Positions 32,731 through 45,952 are shown, numbered from the stretch's first letter. The stretch is 64,000 nt of DNA from Scalesia atractyloides (GCA_947069175.1 CAMTDV010000018.1:37894869-37958868), one strand, 5' to 3'. The notes: generated by a model not told the origin, from the letters alone. Numbers and translations are program-made.

Positions 32731-35407
32731 TGTCACACCCTCTATTTCCACTTGCGGAGTATTACCGCGAGGCGTGTGATCAAACCAGAATCTCAAACAC
32801 TAGCAATGTCGAACGACTCTATATGATTTATTTAAACGTTTTCCAAAAACATTTGTTGTAAACATGCATAGTCATTTTCAAAATTTCAAGGTTTCAAAGT
32901 TTAGCGGAAGCATTAAAATAAAGTAACGGGCGCCAACATAAACGCCAAAACCAAAATCTCAAAAATTATTCGTAAATAAAGACTCGATAAAAGTGCCTTG
33001 ATCAAATGCTAGTGAGTGCACCTAGCGCTCATAGCGTCCTGAGAAACATGCAAAGAAACAAGTGTCAACATTAAAGAAGAGTGAGTTCACAGGTTTTTAT
33101 AAGTTCACATGTTCGGTTTAAAAGGTTGTTTCCTCCGTTATCCCTAACCCGGGATAACGACATAGTTCCATTATTCCTAACCTGGAATAATAAGGTTGGT
33201 TCGTAAATAAGTTCAATGTTAACATGTAGGTAGCGAGCCTAAAGTTACGTCACGTAAGAGTTCGCGATCGAAGCTGACTGTTGTTGCCTCTGTGTTGCCA
33301 GATCTATCACTGACCATGGCGAAAGTCAGGCCAAATTAATCACCCGTGGACCATTCCCGGTCGGCTAGCACGACTAGCTCGGGTGGGGCTTGTCGGGCCC
33401 AGTAGTACTACTACTTTCCCCGCTATCTAACCCAATACTAATGATCCGAGAGTTGGTTGAGTACTTTCTTGATAAAGCTACTTAGTGACCATAACATACA
33501 TTAACATTAACTTAGTTACCGAATAGTTAACGGTGTTAATTTCGCATAACGTAAAAGATTGAGTTGTAGAGCGTATACATGTTTCTCCCCCTGTTGTTTA
33601 AAACCGGATAAAATAGGGGCCGTGAACTCACCTTAAATTGCGCGGTTAGATAAACAAAAAAGAGACAAATGATGGAACCGCTAATCGCCTCCTAACATGT
33701 CAACCGATTCAAAGTTAGTGTGTGAACACACTGACACAAACCCTACGCATAACTAACACACAATACGGCACATGTAATATCCAGTTCGAAACCATAATCA
33801 AGCATACAAAGTATCACCATATAAAATAACGACCAAATCAACTTGTCATAAACACAGGATAAGTCATACAACACTTAGATACACACAAACGCAAGTTATC
33901 ATGTTTCAGCTTGTACACTCATAACTGGGCTGTTTTCGAGAATTTTTATAAAATAGTTCCAACGTTCCAAAAATTCCAATCTTTTTACAAGAGGTGTCAA
34001 TTAGACTGTAGAAGTTTGTGTAAAATTTTCAAATCCTAAATCTTTACCAATTATTTATAAACATTTATATACTAGGCTGCAGTCAGATTCGTCGCTTTCT
34101 GACTGCAGTCCACGAGAAAAATCATTTAAAAATCATCGTTCATCCGATTAACGAAATTCCAGTGGGAGATTTTCGGAAACTCCCGTCTCCAGTTACTGTG
34201 AAGATGTAGACCTAAACCCATACAGACTATGAGATCCCACTCGATAAACAACTTGCAACTTCTGCAGAATTTACTCAGCTTCAGCTGCTGCACTAAATGA
34301 CCATTTAAAAATAGCAAACGACCTCAGAAAAATATGAATCTAGTGCCATTTGAAGAGTTTTTCAAAAATACACGTTTTAGGCTTAAGAAAATCCACTTTT
34401 TGATAAATAATGATCAGGTTACAGCCAACTGAAGTTGGCTATGAATGTCAATCAGCTTACTGTTTTCGACTTTATCGCATTAGAAAATGTGTAAACGGCC
34501 ATGACGCTTAGTTGTATCGATTAACAGCAGGTTAACTTGTCAAAAATCATCTAATATATCAATATTCATGCAAACCCTAAGTATATATCATGATCTTTAT
34601 AGATAAAACGCAGCCTACGATTTTAATACTCAAACATATCATCACAACCGCAAAGATTCGCATATCCATCCGAACTAATCATACAACACTTTTTCATAAT
34701 AATATCATACAAGCACATAATCATGATCAAGACTACACAAAACCTAGTGTGAATCGTAATACAATTAAACGCTAACTTTGAAACGATGACAATTAGCAAA
34801 CCGGGACAAGCTTGGAATCGATCCGAGGAATCTGGGATGCTTGCGCGACCGAGAGGGAGGGGGGGGGGCTGCTGCTGTCGCACACTTCTAGGGGATTAGG
34901 GTTTTGAATATTTTTTTGAACACCCCATGCATACATACGTATACATAAGGGGCAAGGGGAGCGGTTTGGGCTTGTCCTTGGGCCGCAAGGGTGGGGTGGC
35001 GGGTTGGGTTGGGTTCGCAAGGGGGGGTGTGGGTGGCTGGTTGGGCTTGTGTGGTCACAAGGTCGACACGTTCTGCGGTTCAGTTCGGTTTGGCTATTTA
35101 TTTATTTAATTATTGTTTTTTACAATTCGATAACACAAGGCTTATAACTAATAAATCGCGAAATCAAAGCGTGATACAATAATCTACAAGCGTCTAATAA
35201 CACATATCACGTAATTCAGATATAACTCGTTAGAATTTCCAAACATTGTGTATTCCCTAAGTACTAAATTTAGCGTAGTTATTGCGAGCGCGTAATTTTA
35301 ATTCTCCGAATTAAATCAGCGTTGGAATGAATAACAATATTAAATCAGCGTAGGAATGAATAACAAAAGTAGCGCGTTTAAGATACCTGAAAAGCCGGGA
35401 TGTCACA
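32731..35407 (-). repeat. Tekay 5' LTR
   Basis: 2677 bp, same ends as the left copy. Differences are scattered substitutions and a few short indels, such as the duplicated TTAAATCAGCGT-GGAATG block near 35330. The hairpin pair is at 33137-33190. TATA candidates on the minus strand lie in the TATTTATTTA tract near 35095. Confidence 0.93.
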
Positions 35408-35412
35408 GACTC

Positions 35413-37545
35413 CCCCTTGGATGTTGCCGCAGTCATTGACTTTTAAAATCTTCTGAGTCTTCCGATCTTTAGTTCTTGAATAAACTTTACCTTCTTGATC
35501 TTTATATCCTCTTCCTCTTTCTTGAGCTTTGTCTTGATAAAACTTTTAATCAACATGCTCCCCTTTGCTTTAAGCTCTCCCCCTTGCTTTAAGATTTCCG
35601 GTATCTTCAATCTTTGCTTTATCAACTCCCCCTCAATCTTTACTTCCTATCTAAATATTTTCTGACATTCAAATAAACATTTCAGATTCAAATTTTGTAC
35701 CATCAACAATTTAAACTTTTAATCTTCACTTTAATCTTTTCAAAACTTTTTAGATATTCAAATTCAAATTAATGACCTTGAATACATTCTACATTTAAAT
35801 CCTTCAACTTTCATATTTTTATTATTTGATTTGTGAAAATCCACTTAGTTGATCAAGTCCAAGTTAATGACCTTGATTAACCAAATATGTCAAACGAGTC
35901 CAAATTAATGACCTCGATTTGTAAAACTGTTATGAACAATATGATTTTAAAGTTTAAAATTAATGAACTTTTACACATCTATCAGATTTTCTTACTAGAC
36001 TTCGAAGATCCGTTCTCCAACATTGGCTCATTGAAACTAATATAGAAACAAAATCTTTTTGAATTTTAGAAAGTTTATGCTAAAACACACTCAAAATCTT
36101 TTTTAGTTTTATCTTGAAAAGCAAGTAAAGTATTTGCAAAATTATTTAACAAGTAAAGCAAACTATGTACAAACATATTTACAGACATATTTTTGTGAAT
36201 TCGTGTCTAAGGATCATATCAGTTATTTGAGACATATCACCAGTACCTTGATCTTTAGATGACTTTAAGATTTAAACTCATTTACCTAGATTGTCGATAT
36301 GTTTGTCCACTTAAACTTCATCACGTTTCTCAATTGTTCCAAGATGTGTTAGATACGAATTAAGAAATTTGACTTAACTATGGTTCCCACTTCTTGAATA
36401 TACTCCCGAATCCAGATTCCCTAGATTTCATCTTACAAGTGAGTATAGCATAATTGATATCTGTATCTTGGTTGGTGCGAGACCTTGAGAGCTCAGGTTA
36501 GTACTACCGTACCGACAAAGAGATGAAGGCTCGTCTTTAAGGTGTGTTCCATTTAACGAATCTTTTCAGCACTGCAAATGATTAGTTCTTTCGATACTTT
36601 TCAAGATTAGTTTAGGGGTTTAAGCAAAAGTATTATAGAGGTTCTAGGCTATTGCTTCCGCAAAATCAGAAGAACTTGTATAATACCCCAGATATCAATC
36701 ATCTATAAAGACCTCGTATGTCAGAATCAGGCAACCCTTCAATCGAAATTTCGGAGTACTAAGTCCATATATCCAAGATGTGTTAATCCACCAGATTAAG
36801 CAGTTGTAAAATTTAGTATTTATCCCGGAAACAATTTACGGAACGTGTAAAGCCTATCGACACATCCATAGTAAGACTTGTTTATCACTTTTAAACCTTA
36901 CAATTCTTTAGCATACTGTGATAGTCCACTGATCTACTATCATTTCCTTTTGACAACAAAATTCTTTTTTCCTTTTTCAATGTTTTTGTACTTTTTGAAT
37001 TTTTCAATGTTTTTGAATTTTTAACTTGTTTTTCATATGTTTTTGATTTTTCAACAATTTTTTTCTTACTCCCCCTAAAATCAAAAACATATTTTTGGAT
37101 TTTAGATTTAAAGAAATTCTTCTAAAAATGTAACAAACCAATGTGGATCACGAGAACTCGTCGTCCGATCCTTTTGTAACTTCTGCATCATCACCTGTCA
37201 ACAGAACAAACCATTAATCTTTTAATAACATCAATTTGTAGAAACCACTTGTAAAACCTCTTGTAGGAAAGTCGATTTTTAAATGGTTTTTCAATATAAC
37301 AATCAGTGTTCTGTTTAACGGTGTGGATTTTCTCAAATTTGATTTTTTTTATTAAAAAACATTCTTTTCAATTCTTCTTTTTCAACAACTTGTAATTTCA
37401 AAACGACAAAGATTATGACTTTCTAGATAAGTTAAACACTCATGGAGCTCCGCTATCCTGTATCAACTTTGATAGTGGATCTTGGGACTCCTGCACACAC
37501 AAGTAACTACGTGAAAAGTGAAACCCAAGCCTTCTTGGTGGTGGG
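35413..37545 (-). other. Copia B non-coding 3' internal region
   Basis: About 2.1 kb of AT-rich sequence with no pol similarity. At the gag-proximal end a trace of the protease start (DSGA, about 37445-37460) is visible, then coding potential stops. The other end, CAAGGGGGAG on the minus strand at about 35410, is the polypurine tract that once touched the 3' LTR. Confidence 0.75.
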
Positions 37546-40500
37546 TCAGAAAGCATAACAATCTTCATAATCACTTTCCAAACCATCATCGTAATCAAAA
37601 TCATCATCAAGCATTTCTTCCAATGACAATTTTGAAACTTTTTCGACCTTTTCTTTCTTTGTCTGTTTGATTACTGATTCGGTTAATTTGACTTTTTCAG
37701 TTTTATCAGCAACAGACTTTGGTTTTTCAGATGGTGAAAACTTTTTCTTAGCAACTTGGGATTGTAGCTTGCTTCTAGCTTTCTTGATATAAAATCTAGA
37801 ATTTTTGTTTTCATTAAATTTTGAAGTTTCACCTTTTTCAAATGTTGAGTTTTCAAACTTTGAACTCATTTTAGGTTTCACTTCTTGTTTAGATTCATAG
37901 ATCCTAATTGATTCTATAACATTTTCGCAATCTCTGGTTGTTTTTGCTTTTCATCTTTTGATTCGGTTTTCCTTTGAGGAAACACAAACTTTAGATTCAG
38001 ACACTTGCAAGAAATGTGACCAACATTATTGCATCTAAAGCTAGTTCGATTATCAGAACCATTTCCACTAGTGGATTTTACTCCACTTGTGGACTTGGTC
38101 TTAGCCTTGTCCCGAAGTTCTTTTTCTTTCTTAAATTCATCATTCGATTTCTTACCGATCAAACCTTCTTCTTGAACCGTATTTGCCCATACACGAACTT
38201 CATGTGTTTACCTTTGTATTCATGAAATGGCGACTCCTGGTTCCTTCTTGGTTCTTCTTCACTTTCCTCCAAACCCAATCCTGCTCTCATGTTCTCAGAA
38301 AAATCAACACCAACCTTTCGGTAATTGTTAGCATTCCTTTTAGGTTTCGAGTAAAATCTTTTCTCATTTTTCTCAAGATCATCTGATGAAACTTCTACAA
38401 GTTTGAAAAATTTATCAAGTTGATCCTCTTTCACGTTCCAAATCGGAAAAATATCATCGAAGTATAATCTATCAGATTCCTTAATCTTGTACATGACAAC
38501 ATTAGGATCATCACTTAGATCACGTTCTGATGATGTATCGTCATCTTCAGATTGTGATTCCGAGTTTTTCAAACTTGATTTGGCACTTTCAGAGCTGCCG
38601 TCATCGGAATCATTTCCCAACACATTCTTTACCACATTTTTTACCACTGTTTTACTGTAATCATTTGATTCTATAAAGTCTACGTTAATGTTCTCAGGCA
38701 ATTTATTTTTCTTTTCTGACAAAATAAATATATGAAATGCCTTTTCGATCTCATCATCTTTCTTGCAGGAATAATTTGCAAGAAGTGGTGAGGAACACTT
38801 CCGTATTCTTTACGCTTTGGTTTATCACCATTTCCTCCGATTTAATCGTAGGTAAAATGTGATCAATGACATACGCGTTTGTGGTGTAGCTCTTTAGAAG
38901 CTGTCTTACCCGTTCCGTTTCTATTTTTATATCATGAAGCTCGCGTTTTGGTTCAGCAATAGTGTTAATGTATATGTTAATTGCCTTTTGTTTTTCAATT
39001 ACTGTAGCATTTAACATCTTTACATTAGCACCAAGTTCAAGATTAGCTTTTCCGACATTTTTATATTTGCTTGATATTTTGTCATAAGCTTCTTTTATAG
39101 TTCTGTAATCATAACGAAAGTTTTGTTTGTACAGTCAATTCTCTTATAACTTTGACTTTATCAAGACATGGTTCACAATGACTTACGCACTTTGTGCAAG
39201 GTTTTTCAACCTCCACAACTTTCACAACCTCCTTTTCAGACACACTTACCTTAGCTTTTACCTTTTCTGCCTCTGATTTCAATGCTTCTTGTTTCTGCAT
39301 CTCAAGGTAAGCTAATTCTTCTTCCTCAGCTCTCTGCCTATAACCTTCCAAAATGGCATTTTCTAAACCAACATCAATATACGATGTGTCAGATTCATCC
39401 ACTAACTCTGCTATCATGGCAACACCAGTTTTCTTTCCGATGTATCTGTTCCAGTCAAAACCATCTTCTTCATGATTAGCAATAAGAGCTTGTTCGGCTT
39501 TCTTTGCAGATTTATCTTCAACTTTGACTTGTGTTCTTTTTGGATATGGCTTGTATTGAAGAGCTTTCTTGTAGTACTCATTGTTGCTGCCGAAAGAATT
39601 TTGGTTTCCACTTGCTTCTTGATTGCTGCATTCTCGTTTGAAGTGTCCTTTTTGTCGACACCTGAAGCATGTGACTTTAGACTTGTCAAATCCAAGCTTG
39701 TTGCTTGAATTACCAATACCCCTTCCAGTGAGTGCCACAAATTTGGAAACTCTTCTGATAATGGACGCAAGGCTCCATTTGATATCCATTAGCTCCAATT
39801 CTTCTTCGTCCACCTGATCATAATCTTCGGCGGTCATCTCCGGATTACCAATCTTTCCAGCAACGAGACTTTCATATGATTCAAGAACGGTAACGAGAAG
39901 TGCTATGTGTTGTTTAGCCACTTTTTCTGGAAATACTCTTCAAATCAACTGCTATGTTTCTCTGGAAAACATTTGAATCAGAATTAGCTTGGCTTGTCTG
40001 ATTTTGGAATGAAGAGCTTGAACTAGCACTTGTATATCCAGCATATGGAGAATTCTGATTTGAAGAAGAATTTTTATTTGCACTAAATGCTGTTTGAATT
40101 TTCGGGCTTTGAATAGGAGTATCTGGAACACCTCCTTTGTAATAAACACCGACATCTTGAACAACATTAGCATTCTTTGATTTAGCAATCTTTATCAACT
40201 CCATTTCATGACCTTCCAATTTGTCAATGAAAGATGACAATTTGAAGTGTCTCCAAGATGGACTATTCTTCAGAATCATCAAATATGTTGTCCATTCTCC
40301 TTCTGGAAGTGCATCAGCCAACTTCTCGATTTGCTCTTCATTATATCTTTTGATATCATGCCTCCGTATCTGGACCATGAGGTGACAGTATATATCGATC
40401 ATCTGCTTCATTGTTTTACCTTTAATCATCGTAAAAATCTTGAATTCTTTCTTGATTAAAGCCTTTTTGCTTTTGATCATTTCATCACTTCCTTTGATTT

Positions 40501-40903
40501 TTCCACATAGAGAATGCCATAATTCTTGCGAAGTGTCATATTCTGGCAATAATATCAAGATGTCTACCTTCACTGATTGTTGTATCAAGCTGATCATTTT
40601 CTTCTCAGCGACATAATTATCTTTGTCAGTATTTGAAATGTTGTTCAGCGGAAGATCTTGATCACGCTCATCTTTTGGCCATTTGTAACTATCCTCAACT
40701 GCAACCCAGCTGTTGAATTGATTCGCTTATATCCAATTCACAAACTTTTCTTTCCATCCTTCAAATTCATCCATGCCCATTAGCTTTGGCAGTTTCGACG
40801 TAGTACCCATTTCGTTGTCGATATTCATCTGGTTCGCCGCAAGAACATTAGCGTTTGATGAAGAAGCCATTTGAGAGACGAACACATTGTGAAAATCTTC
40901 CAT
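37546..40903 (-). pseudogene. gag: Copia B gag
   Basis: Start ATG at 40903 (MEDFHNVFVSQMASSS). The UBN2 core includes DTSQELWHSLCGKI and DALPEGEWTTYLMIL. The first knuckle CFRCRQKGHFKREC is at 39628-39669. The second, at 38001-38042, reads SFRCNNVGHISCKC, so its first Cys has become Ser. The acidic inter-knuckle part and the Lys-rich tail (KARSKLQSQVAKKK) resemble Copia A gag. At least four frameshifts or stops (near 40740, 39920, 39110, 38160) break it. Confidence 0.88.
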
Positions 40904-40969
40904 TTTGTCAATCTGAAGACTTATCTAAGAATACGAGCAAAAGCACTCAAAATTTGATTAGAAACAGAC

Positions 40970-41392
40970 AAGTTCGGTCGAACTTGTTTGAAAACAGTTT
41001 TTGATTTCAGGTTTTCACAAGTTCGGTCGAACTTATATGACAAGATTCAGATTTTGTCACTCCACCTCAAGTTCGGTCGAACTTGATGTAGCTTTTGAAA
41101 AAAATTGCACTTCGAGCGAACTTGAGAGAAAGTTTCAAGAAAAACAGTAAGTTCGATCGAACTTAAGAAATTTTTCAAGAAAGAGCTAAGTTCGAGCGAA
41201 CTTAGACAAATTTTCCACAGATCTTATACAAGTTCGGTCGAACTTGATAAAATTTGGAGAATTTAAGCTGAGTTCGAGCGGACTTGATGTTAAAGCCTTG
41301 AAAAAAATTATCAAGTTCGGGCGAACTTGAGTAAAATTCAGAGAATTTTAGTCAAGTTCAGTCGAACTTGGTCTCAAGTTCGTCCAACATGG
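40970..41392. repeat. Phased palindrome array in the Copia B leader
   Basis: Eleven copies of AAGTTCGGTCGAACTT-like palindromes start at 40970, 41019, 41069, 41108, 41149, 41188, 41230, 41270, 41313, 41354 and 41376 (the last a half-copy). Most spacings are 39-43 bp while the intervening sequence is not conserved. Confidence 0.92.
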
Positions 41393-41613
41393 TTTTCCAA
41401 ATCATGGTTTTTTCAACTTTTTTATATTAATTTGATTGAATTTGATGTCCAAACTCTCAGGGGTTTATTACAACTGTATTTTACATGACATATTCAATTT
41501 TTAGCTTATTTTGTCCATGAAATCATCAAATATGTGAAAATGTTAAGAGAAATGATAGAATGGAGATGAAATAGAGAAATTCTTGTCTTGATTCTAGCAA
41601 ATTTAGATGTCCA

Positions 41614-41626
41614 GGCTCTGATATCA
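41614..41626 (-). other. Copia B primer binding site
   Basis: TGATATCAGAGCC on the minus strand, two bases inside the LTR end; one mismatch from the Copia A site. Confidence 0.9.
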
Positions 41627-41628
41627 CT

Positions 41629-42035
41629 TGTAGGAACGTCCACGATTAGCACGGGAACCTAAATTTGTTATCTATTGTCCGATTAGGCGGAAACTAATGA
41701 CAAGTTAACCAAATAACAAGAATTACTCATTTAAATGTTGTTTTCTACATTCGAGAACCGGATCCAACAGAGCTTCGCCATCTCTGTGCCAAAATCTCTC
41801 CTTGTTACAAATGAATCACCAAAGCACCTATTTATAGGAGTGTAAGTTCGCTAGTGAGTGATGAAGTTCGGGCGAACTTGACTTAGTCAAGTTCGGCCGA
41901 ACTTGACTTCTCAAGACCATTCTCAAGCGAACTTGACTCCAAATCTTCTTAAATATGCCTAGTTTCTAACAGATTAAGCCCTATTCACTCAGACTCGATA
42001 TATAATGACGTAGGCAACAGACATATGCACCAACA
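41629..42035 (-). repeat. Copia B 5' LTR
   Basis: 407 bp, TGTAGGAACG...CACCAACA, followed by the target duplication CAGAG at 42036-42040. TATA box on the minus strand at about 41826-41840. Confidence 0.93.
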
Positions 42036-42040
42036 CAGAG

Positions 42041-43597
42041 ATTGAAGTACCAAAAGTTGTTAAAAATGTTGGTGGAAGAAAGAAAAGTAGTGCAATATCT
42101 ATATTGAAAAAGACCGGATTACCATTAACCAAGATGGCAAAAAAAGGTTTCAGGGTTACGTTTGTTTGATGAACCAGATGAAGAACCAGTTACAGAAGAA
42201 GTGAATGAATCAGTTGCTAAAGAAACTGCCAGTGAACCAATACAATTTGAAGGTTTGAACGTAAGAAAAGGAACTCCAACTTTAGAAGAATCGGTGGATA
42301 CTGAAATAACGCATAGCATTCAAATCGAAGCGCCAACATAATTACCATCACAATCAACACCAAAACTGTCATCATCAAAGCCAGATCAGGCAGAGTCTTC
42401 ATCATCACAACAGATATTTCCTACACTAGATCTTGGAGATCTTGGAGATATAGGATATGATTATTTTAATGAGCCAAACAACGAAAAGATCTTGGAGTTA
42501 CAAAGCAAGTTGATTTGTTGAATGTCAAAGTTGATAGTCTTGCTGAAGAAAATGATCGATTGAGGAAAAAGAATGAAGAACAACAGAAAAGAATTGATGA
42601 AAATACTATACTTAGAGGATTACATGCAAGTATGCTATTGAAATTTTGGAATAAATTCAAGGTATTGGAACAAAAACTGAATGTAAATTTCGATGAGGAG
42701 GTTAAGATGATGAAAGAAATCCAAAAACAGAATGAAGCTGAAAAAGATAAAGAAGCTGCTGAGACATCTAACGTTCAAGTTACAGTACTAATAGTAACAG
42801 AAGCAGTTTTTGATCCTCCAACAGAAACAATTCAAGAATCAGAAGAACCATATGTAGAGCCGATGTTTACAACTAAAGAAAAACAAGAAGTTAATGCTCT
42901 ATATACTTTTATAAAAGATGAAGAAGAAAAAGTAGATGTAAGTGAAGGTGATGATGATATGGATTTTTATGATGATGATGATAATGATGATGACGATGAT
43001 AATCAAGGTGGTGCTAGTTTTTCTACTAGCAAAATAACAAATAAACTGATTCTTGAAGTCAAAAAAATCAACCAGAACAGACAACCTCACACAAAGATGA
43101 AGAAAGTTTAAAAGGGGACAAAGGAAGTCTAGTGATAGAAATGTTGATATGGAGCAAGCTTTGATGGTCTATACATGGATAATTACAGGAATCATCACAG
43201 ACGTAGTACCATTCACGTCTGTTCCTGATAGTGAAATTGCTTCACAGTTTTTACATAAAGATTATATGGTTGAAGAAGGAGAGTTTGTGCACAATTATTC
43301 TAAAGAAGAACTTGAAAGACTCTGTGGGATACCATAAGAAGAATTTGTGTTTGATTATGAAGCAGACTTAGAAGACATGGGTAAAGAAGATAATGAAAAT
43401 GAATATTTTTTTAAACCGGTTGTTGATGCATATGATTATGATCGTGTTGTGATGATGATGAAATTCGTTATGCCAACAATATAAATAAAGTTTTGCTTAC
43501 TTTCAACGAGTAGTTTGCATAGGAAATTGAAGATATTCTTAAACGTAAAGTTGAAGTGCTCTAGCGATTAATGAAGAAGAAATTGTTGATGACAAAG
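42041..43597 (+). pseudogene. ORF-X, piece 2
   Basis: It continues piece 1 in frame (IEVPKVVKNVGGRKKSS). After a shift near 42150 it reads FDEPDEEPVTEEVNES and PQSTPK-type Ser/Pro sequence, then a 198-residue open frame (42515-43111) with a coiled coil (EENDRLRKKNEEQQKRIDEN) and an Asp run encoded by (GAT)n at about 42950-43008. Further on: TSVPDSEIASQFLHKDYM and FVHNYSKEELERLCGIP. It ends ..EEIVDDK at the Athila insertion (CAAAG, 43593-43597). It could be a structural or nucleic-acid-associated retroelement protein; function unknown. Confidence 0.65.
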
Positions 43598-45952
43598 TGA
43601 TGTGCTCTAAAATATACATATATTTACATAATATTCATACGCTTTTAAATAGCTTTCAGATTGTTTTTGTTAAATATTACTCATGAACGGTTCATATATA
43701 AATTTTGTGGGTTTTAAATGAAAACAAGTTTAATGGTCTAATTAATTGAAGATAAAGAATAATAAAGAGATTTTAATGAGAAATGGTGTAATCTTCTGAA
43801 AGCTATTATTAGTATAAATATGATTTAGTTCATGTGGTTATAAAAAAAAAATAATAATAAAAGAAATCAACAATAATGAAGAATTTAGAAATTGAAAAAA
43901 TGCCTCTCGTGAGTTACCATTTAATGTTTCATAAATTCTACATTTACTGGTGATGAACTAATTTATTATCTTAATCTATTGTTTTGATCATGTAATCCAT
44001 GGAAAGAGGAGGACTAGGAAATATTCAAAGGAATCTTGAGAAAGGGTTGGTCAACGAGGGTTATAAAAAGAGGGAATTATTTCCAACACAAATCTGGACT
44101 CGAAGGAAAATATAAAAGAATCTCCAGCCGCTAAATTACCCGAAATGCCCTCGCTAGTTCTACATATTAACTATCACGCCACCCCTGCAAAGGCTTTTAT
44201 CTGTGGCCCATTATCGAGAGACCTGGAGTGATACGCAACCCATGTTCTGGAGAAGGGGATGATTTGTATTATATATGACACAGGACCTAAAGGGGGGTGG
44301 TCGGCAATAAAAAAAAGAAAACAAAAGGCAGAAGGAAGAATTGAGAAAGATGAACAGAGGCTGCTGATTTGATCAAGAAGGCTTGGGACTAAGTTAGGCG
44401 ATTAAAGTTTATAATCATTTCAGTTAGACTTGGTTGTTATTATTATTTTTTTGGTTTGTTAACCTTGAATAATATAAACAATTTTTTCCGAAACTGTTTG
44501 CTTTAAAATTATTTTTGTTTGGTTCTTGATTATGAGTAGCTAAACGTTTAAACTACTTAGGTTGAGATGAACTAGTTGATTGTGATATTGTTTTGACTCG
44601 GTTTTGGCTATTTTATGCGATTTACATAATCTTGTCTGGTGGTTGATCTTGATATTTGCATGTTGGTGTGGTTGTATTGATTTTTGATTGATAAATTCAG
44701 CAGTTTAGGCACGTAGAAATACAACCTAGGCTTAGGATTTAATTTGAATCGGTTAATCTTAGGATTTTCTGTTTGAATATTGTTGTTTAGAAATAAACCA
44801 AGTTAATCAACTGTTAAAATCAACAACTAAAACTTGCATCCTCATCTAGTGACTCGAAAGACGATTTGGGTGTGCTAGGTTATTAGCTAATCGTTGTTGG
44901 GTAGATTGGGTGACCGATAGCTCGGGCTCATTTATTTCATCGCGTTCAGGGTTTCCTAGGATTTCAATTTTCAAGGTTTGGTTTGCTTCGCGAATAGAGG
45001 GTTTTGGGGGTAGTCGAGCTTTCATCACTTGATATTTGTGGGATTTGGTATCGATAGGTCGAGCCGGTTCGTTCTAGCACTTTGTATTTTGTCCATATCA
45101 TTCGGTTAATCATCTTTAGCGAGAGGTTATTCGGCTAGATAAGGATATTTAGCCATTGCCGTAGTCAAGATAGTTTGCATTGAAGGTCCGTGATCAGGCG
45201 GTTCTAGACGGATGTTAATGCGTAGACGTAAACCGATGCGGTAGAATGTTATTAAGAATGGAGTAGAAACAGAATGCAGCGGAAGTCTTCATTCATACCG
45301 AAAGAGTATACATCTTTATAAGTCCATCTGCCGAAGTTCCTAGAGAGAATCCGGCAGCACCTCCCGTAGGGATGGCAAAAACTCAAATGACAAATGAACA
45401 CACACCACCTATTTATAGGGAAACAACCAAGTTCGCTTGACATGTGCATATGAGGTCAAGTTCGGGCGAACTTGCCACATGTCAAGTTCGAGCGAACTGA
45501 CCTTACACTGAAAACTCCGTATTTTGGTCGTGTGTTCGATTCTAACCCATACAATATTCAACACACGCTCAATCTAGCCTATTCGACAAGTGGCGAACAC
45601 AATAGTGCATCAACATGCATGAGTCTAGGGATTCGATACCTAGGTAGTACCTTCTCATCATATTTGTCTTACGCCTAGCTCCCGAGTTCGTGTTTGTGTT
45701 GCGTTGATTGTCTTTTTTGCCATTTTCTTAATTAATTAGGTTATTAGTTAAACATTAAAATCAAACCTAAAATTGACTTTGTATTCGATAGAGGTTCAGT
45801 ATCTAAAGTTTGCGTATAGTGTCCACAGATTGATACTCGGTCTTGCTATCTACACTACGCCGTGACCGGTGCACTTGCCGATTGTGTGTGGTTTAGGTTG
45901 TTATTCATTTTTAAAACTTGTCTGATTTTTACTATATACATTTTACATATCA
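43598..45952 (+). repeat. Athila left LTR
   Basis: It begins TGATGTGCTCTAAAATATAC and ends ACATATCA. It matches the right LTR over its length, lacks the hAT, contains the solo Copia LTR at 45181-45615, and has about 80 bp (44865-44940) that the right LTR has lost. It is followed by CAAAG and host sequence, as a solo LTR would be. Confidence 0.9.
45181..45615 (-). mobile_element. Solo Copia LTR in the Athila LTR
   Basis: 435 bp, TGAAGGTCCG...CATCAACA, flanked by TGCAT (45176-45180; 45616-45620). The right Athila LTR has the empty site near 54808. Minus-strand TATA (CTATAAATAGGTG, about 45410) and AAGTTCGGGCGAACTT palindromes (about 45457 and 45484) place it near Copia A/B. Confidence 0.9.

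Larger units (their letters stand above)
24196..35407 (-). mobile_element. Tekay/Del-type chromovirus, near full length
   Basis: Two LTRs of about 2.65 kb (24196-26845; 32731-35407), a PBS at 32713-32728 and a GACTC duplication (24191-24195; 35408-35412) define it. Order on the minus strand: 5' LTR, leader ORF, gag with an intron, protease, RT, RNase H, integrase, chromodomain, 3' LTR. LTRs are visibly very similar, so it is one of the younger insertions. About six stops and one frameshift interrupt the polyprotein. Confidence 0.95.
23768..42035 (-). mobile_element. Copia B: pol-less Copia element interrupted by Tekay
   Basis: LTRs at 23768-24190 and 41629-42035, a PBS at the right LTR and the 5-bp duplication CAGAG define a complete minus-strand insertion. 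Its own internal sequence, after removing Tekay (24196-35407 plus one GACTC), is about 6.2 kb: leader with palindromes, a long gag, a trace of the protease start, then about 2 kb without coding potential. Integrase, RT and RNase H are absent, so it is a non-autonomous derivative that would need enzymes from a relative such as Copia A. Confidence 0.93.

Noticed and set aside
40970..41392. CRISPR-like array
   Set aside because: Units are 16-bp palindromes in a plant retrotransposon leader, with non-unique AT-rich spacers and no cas genes.
42899..43090. Minus-strand frame of repeated Ile codons
   Set aside because: It is the antisense of the (GAT)n Asp run in ORF-X.
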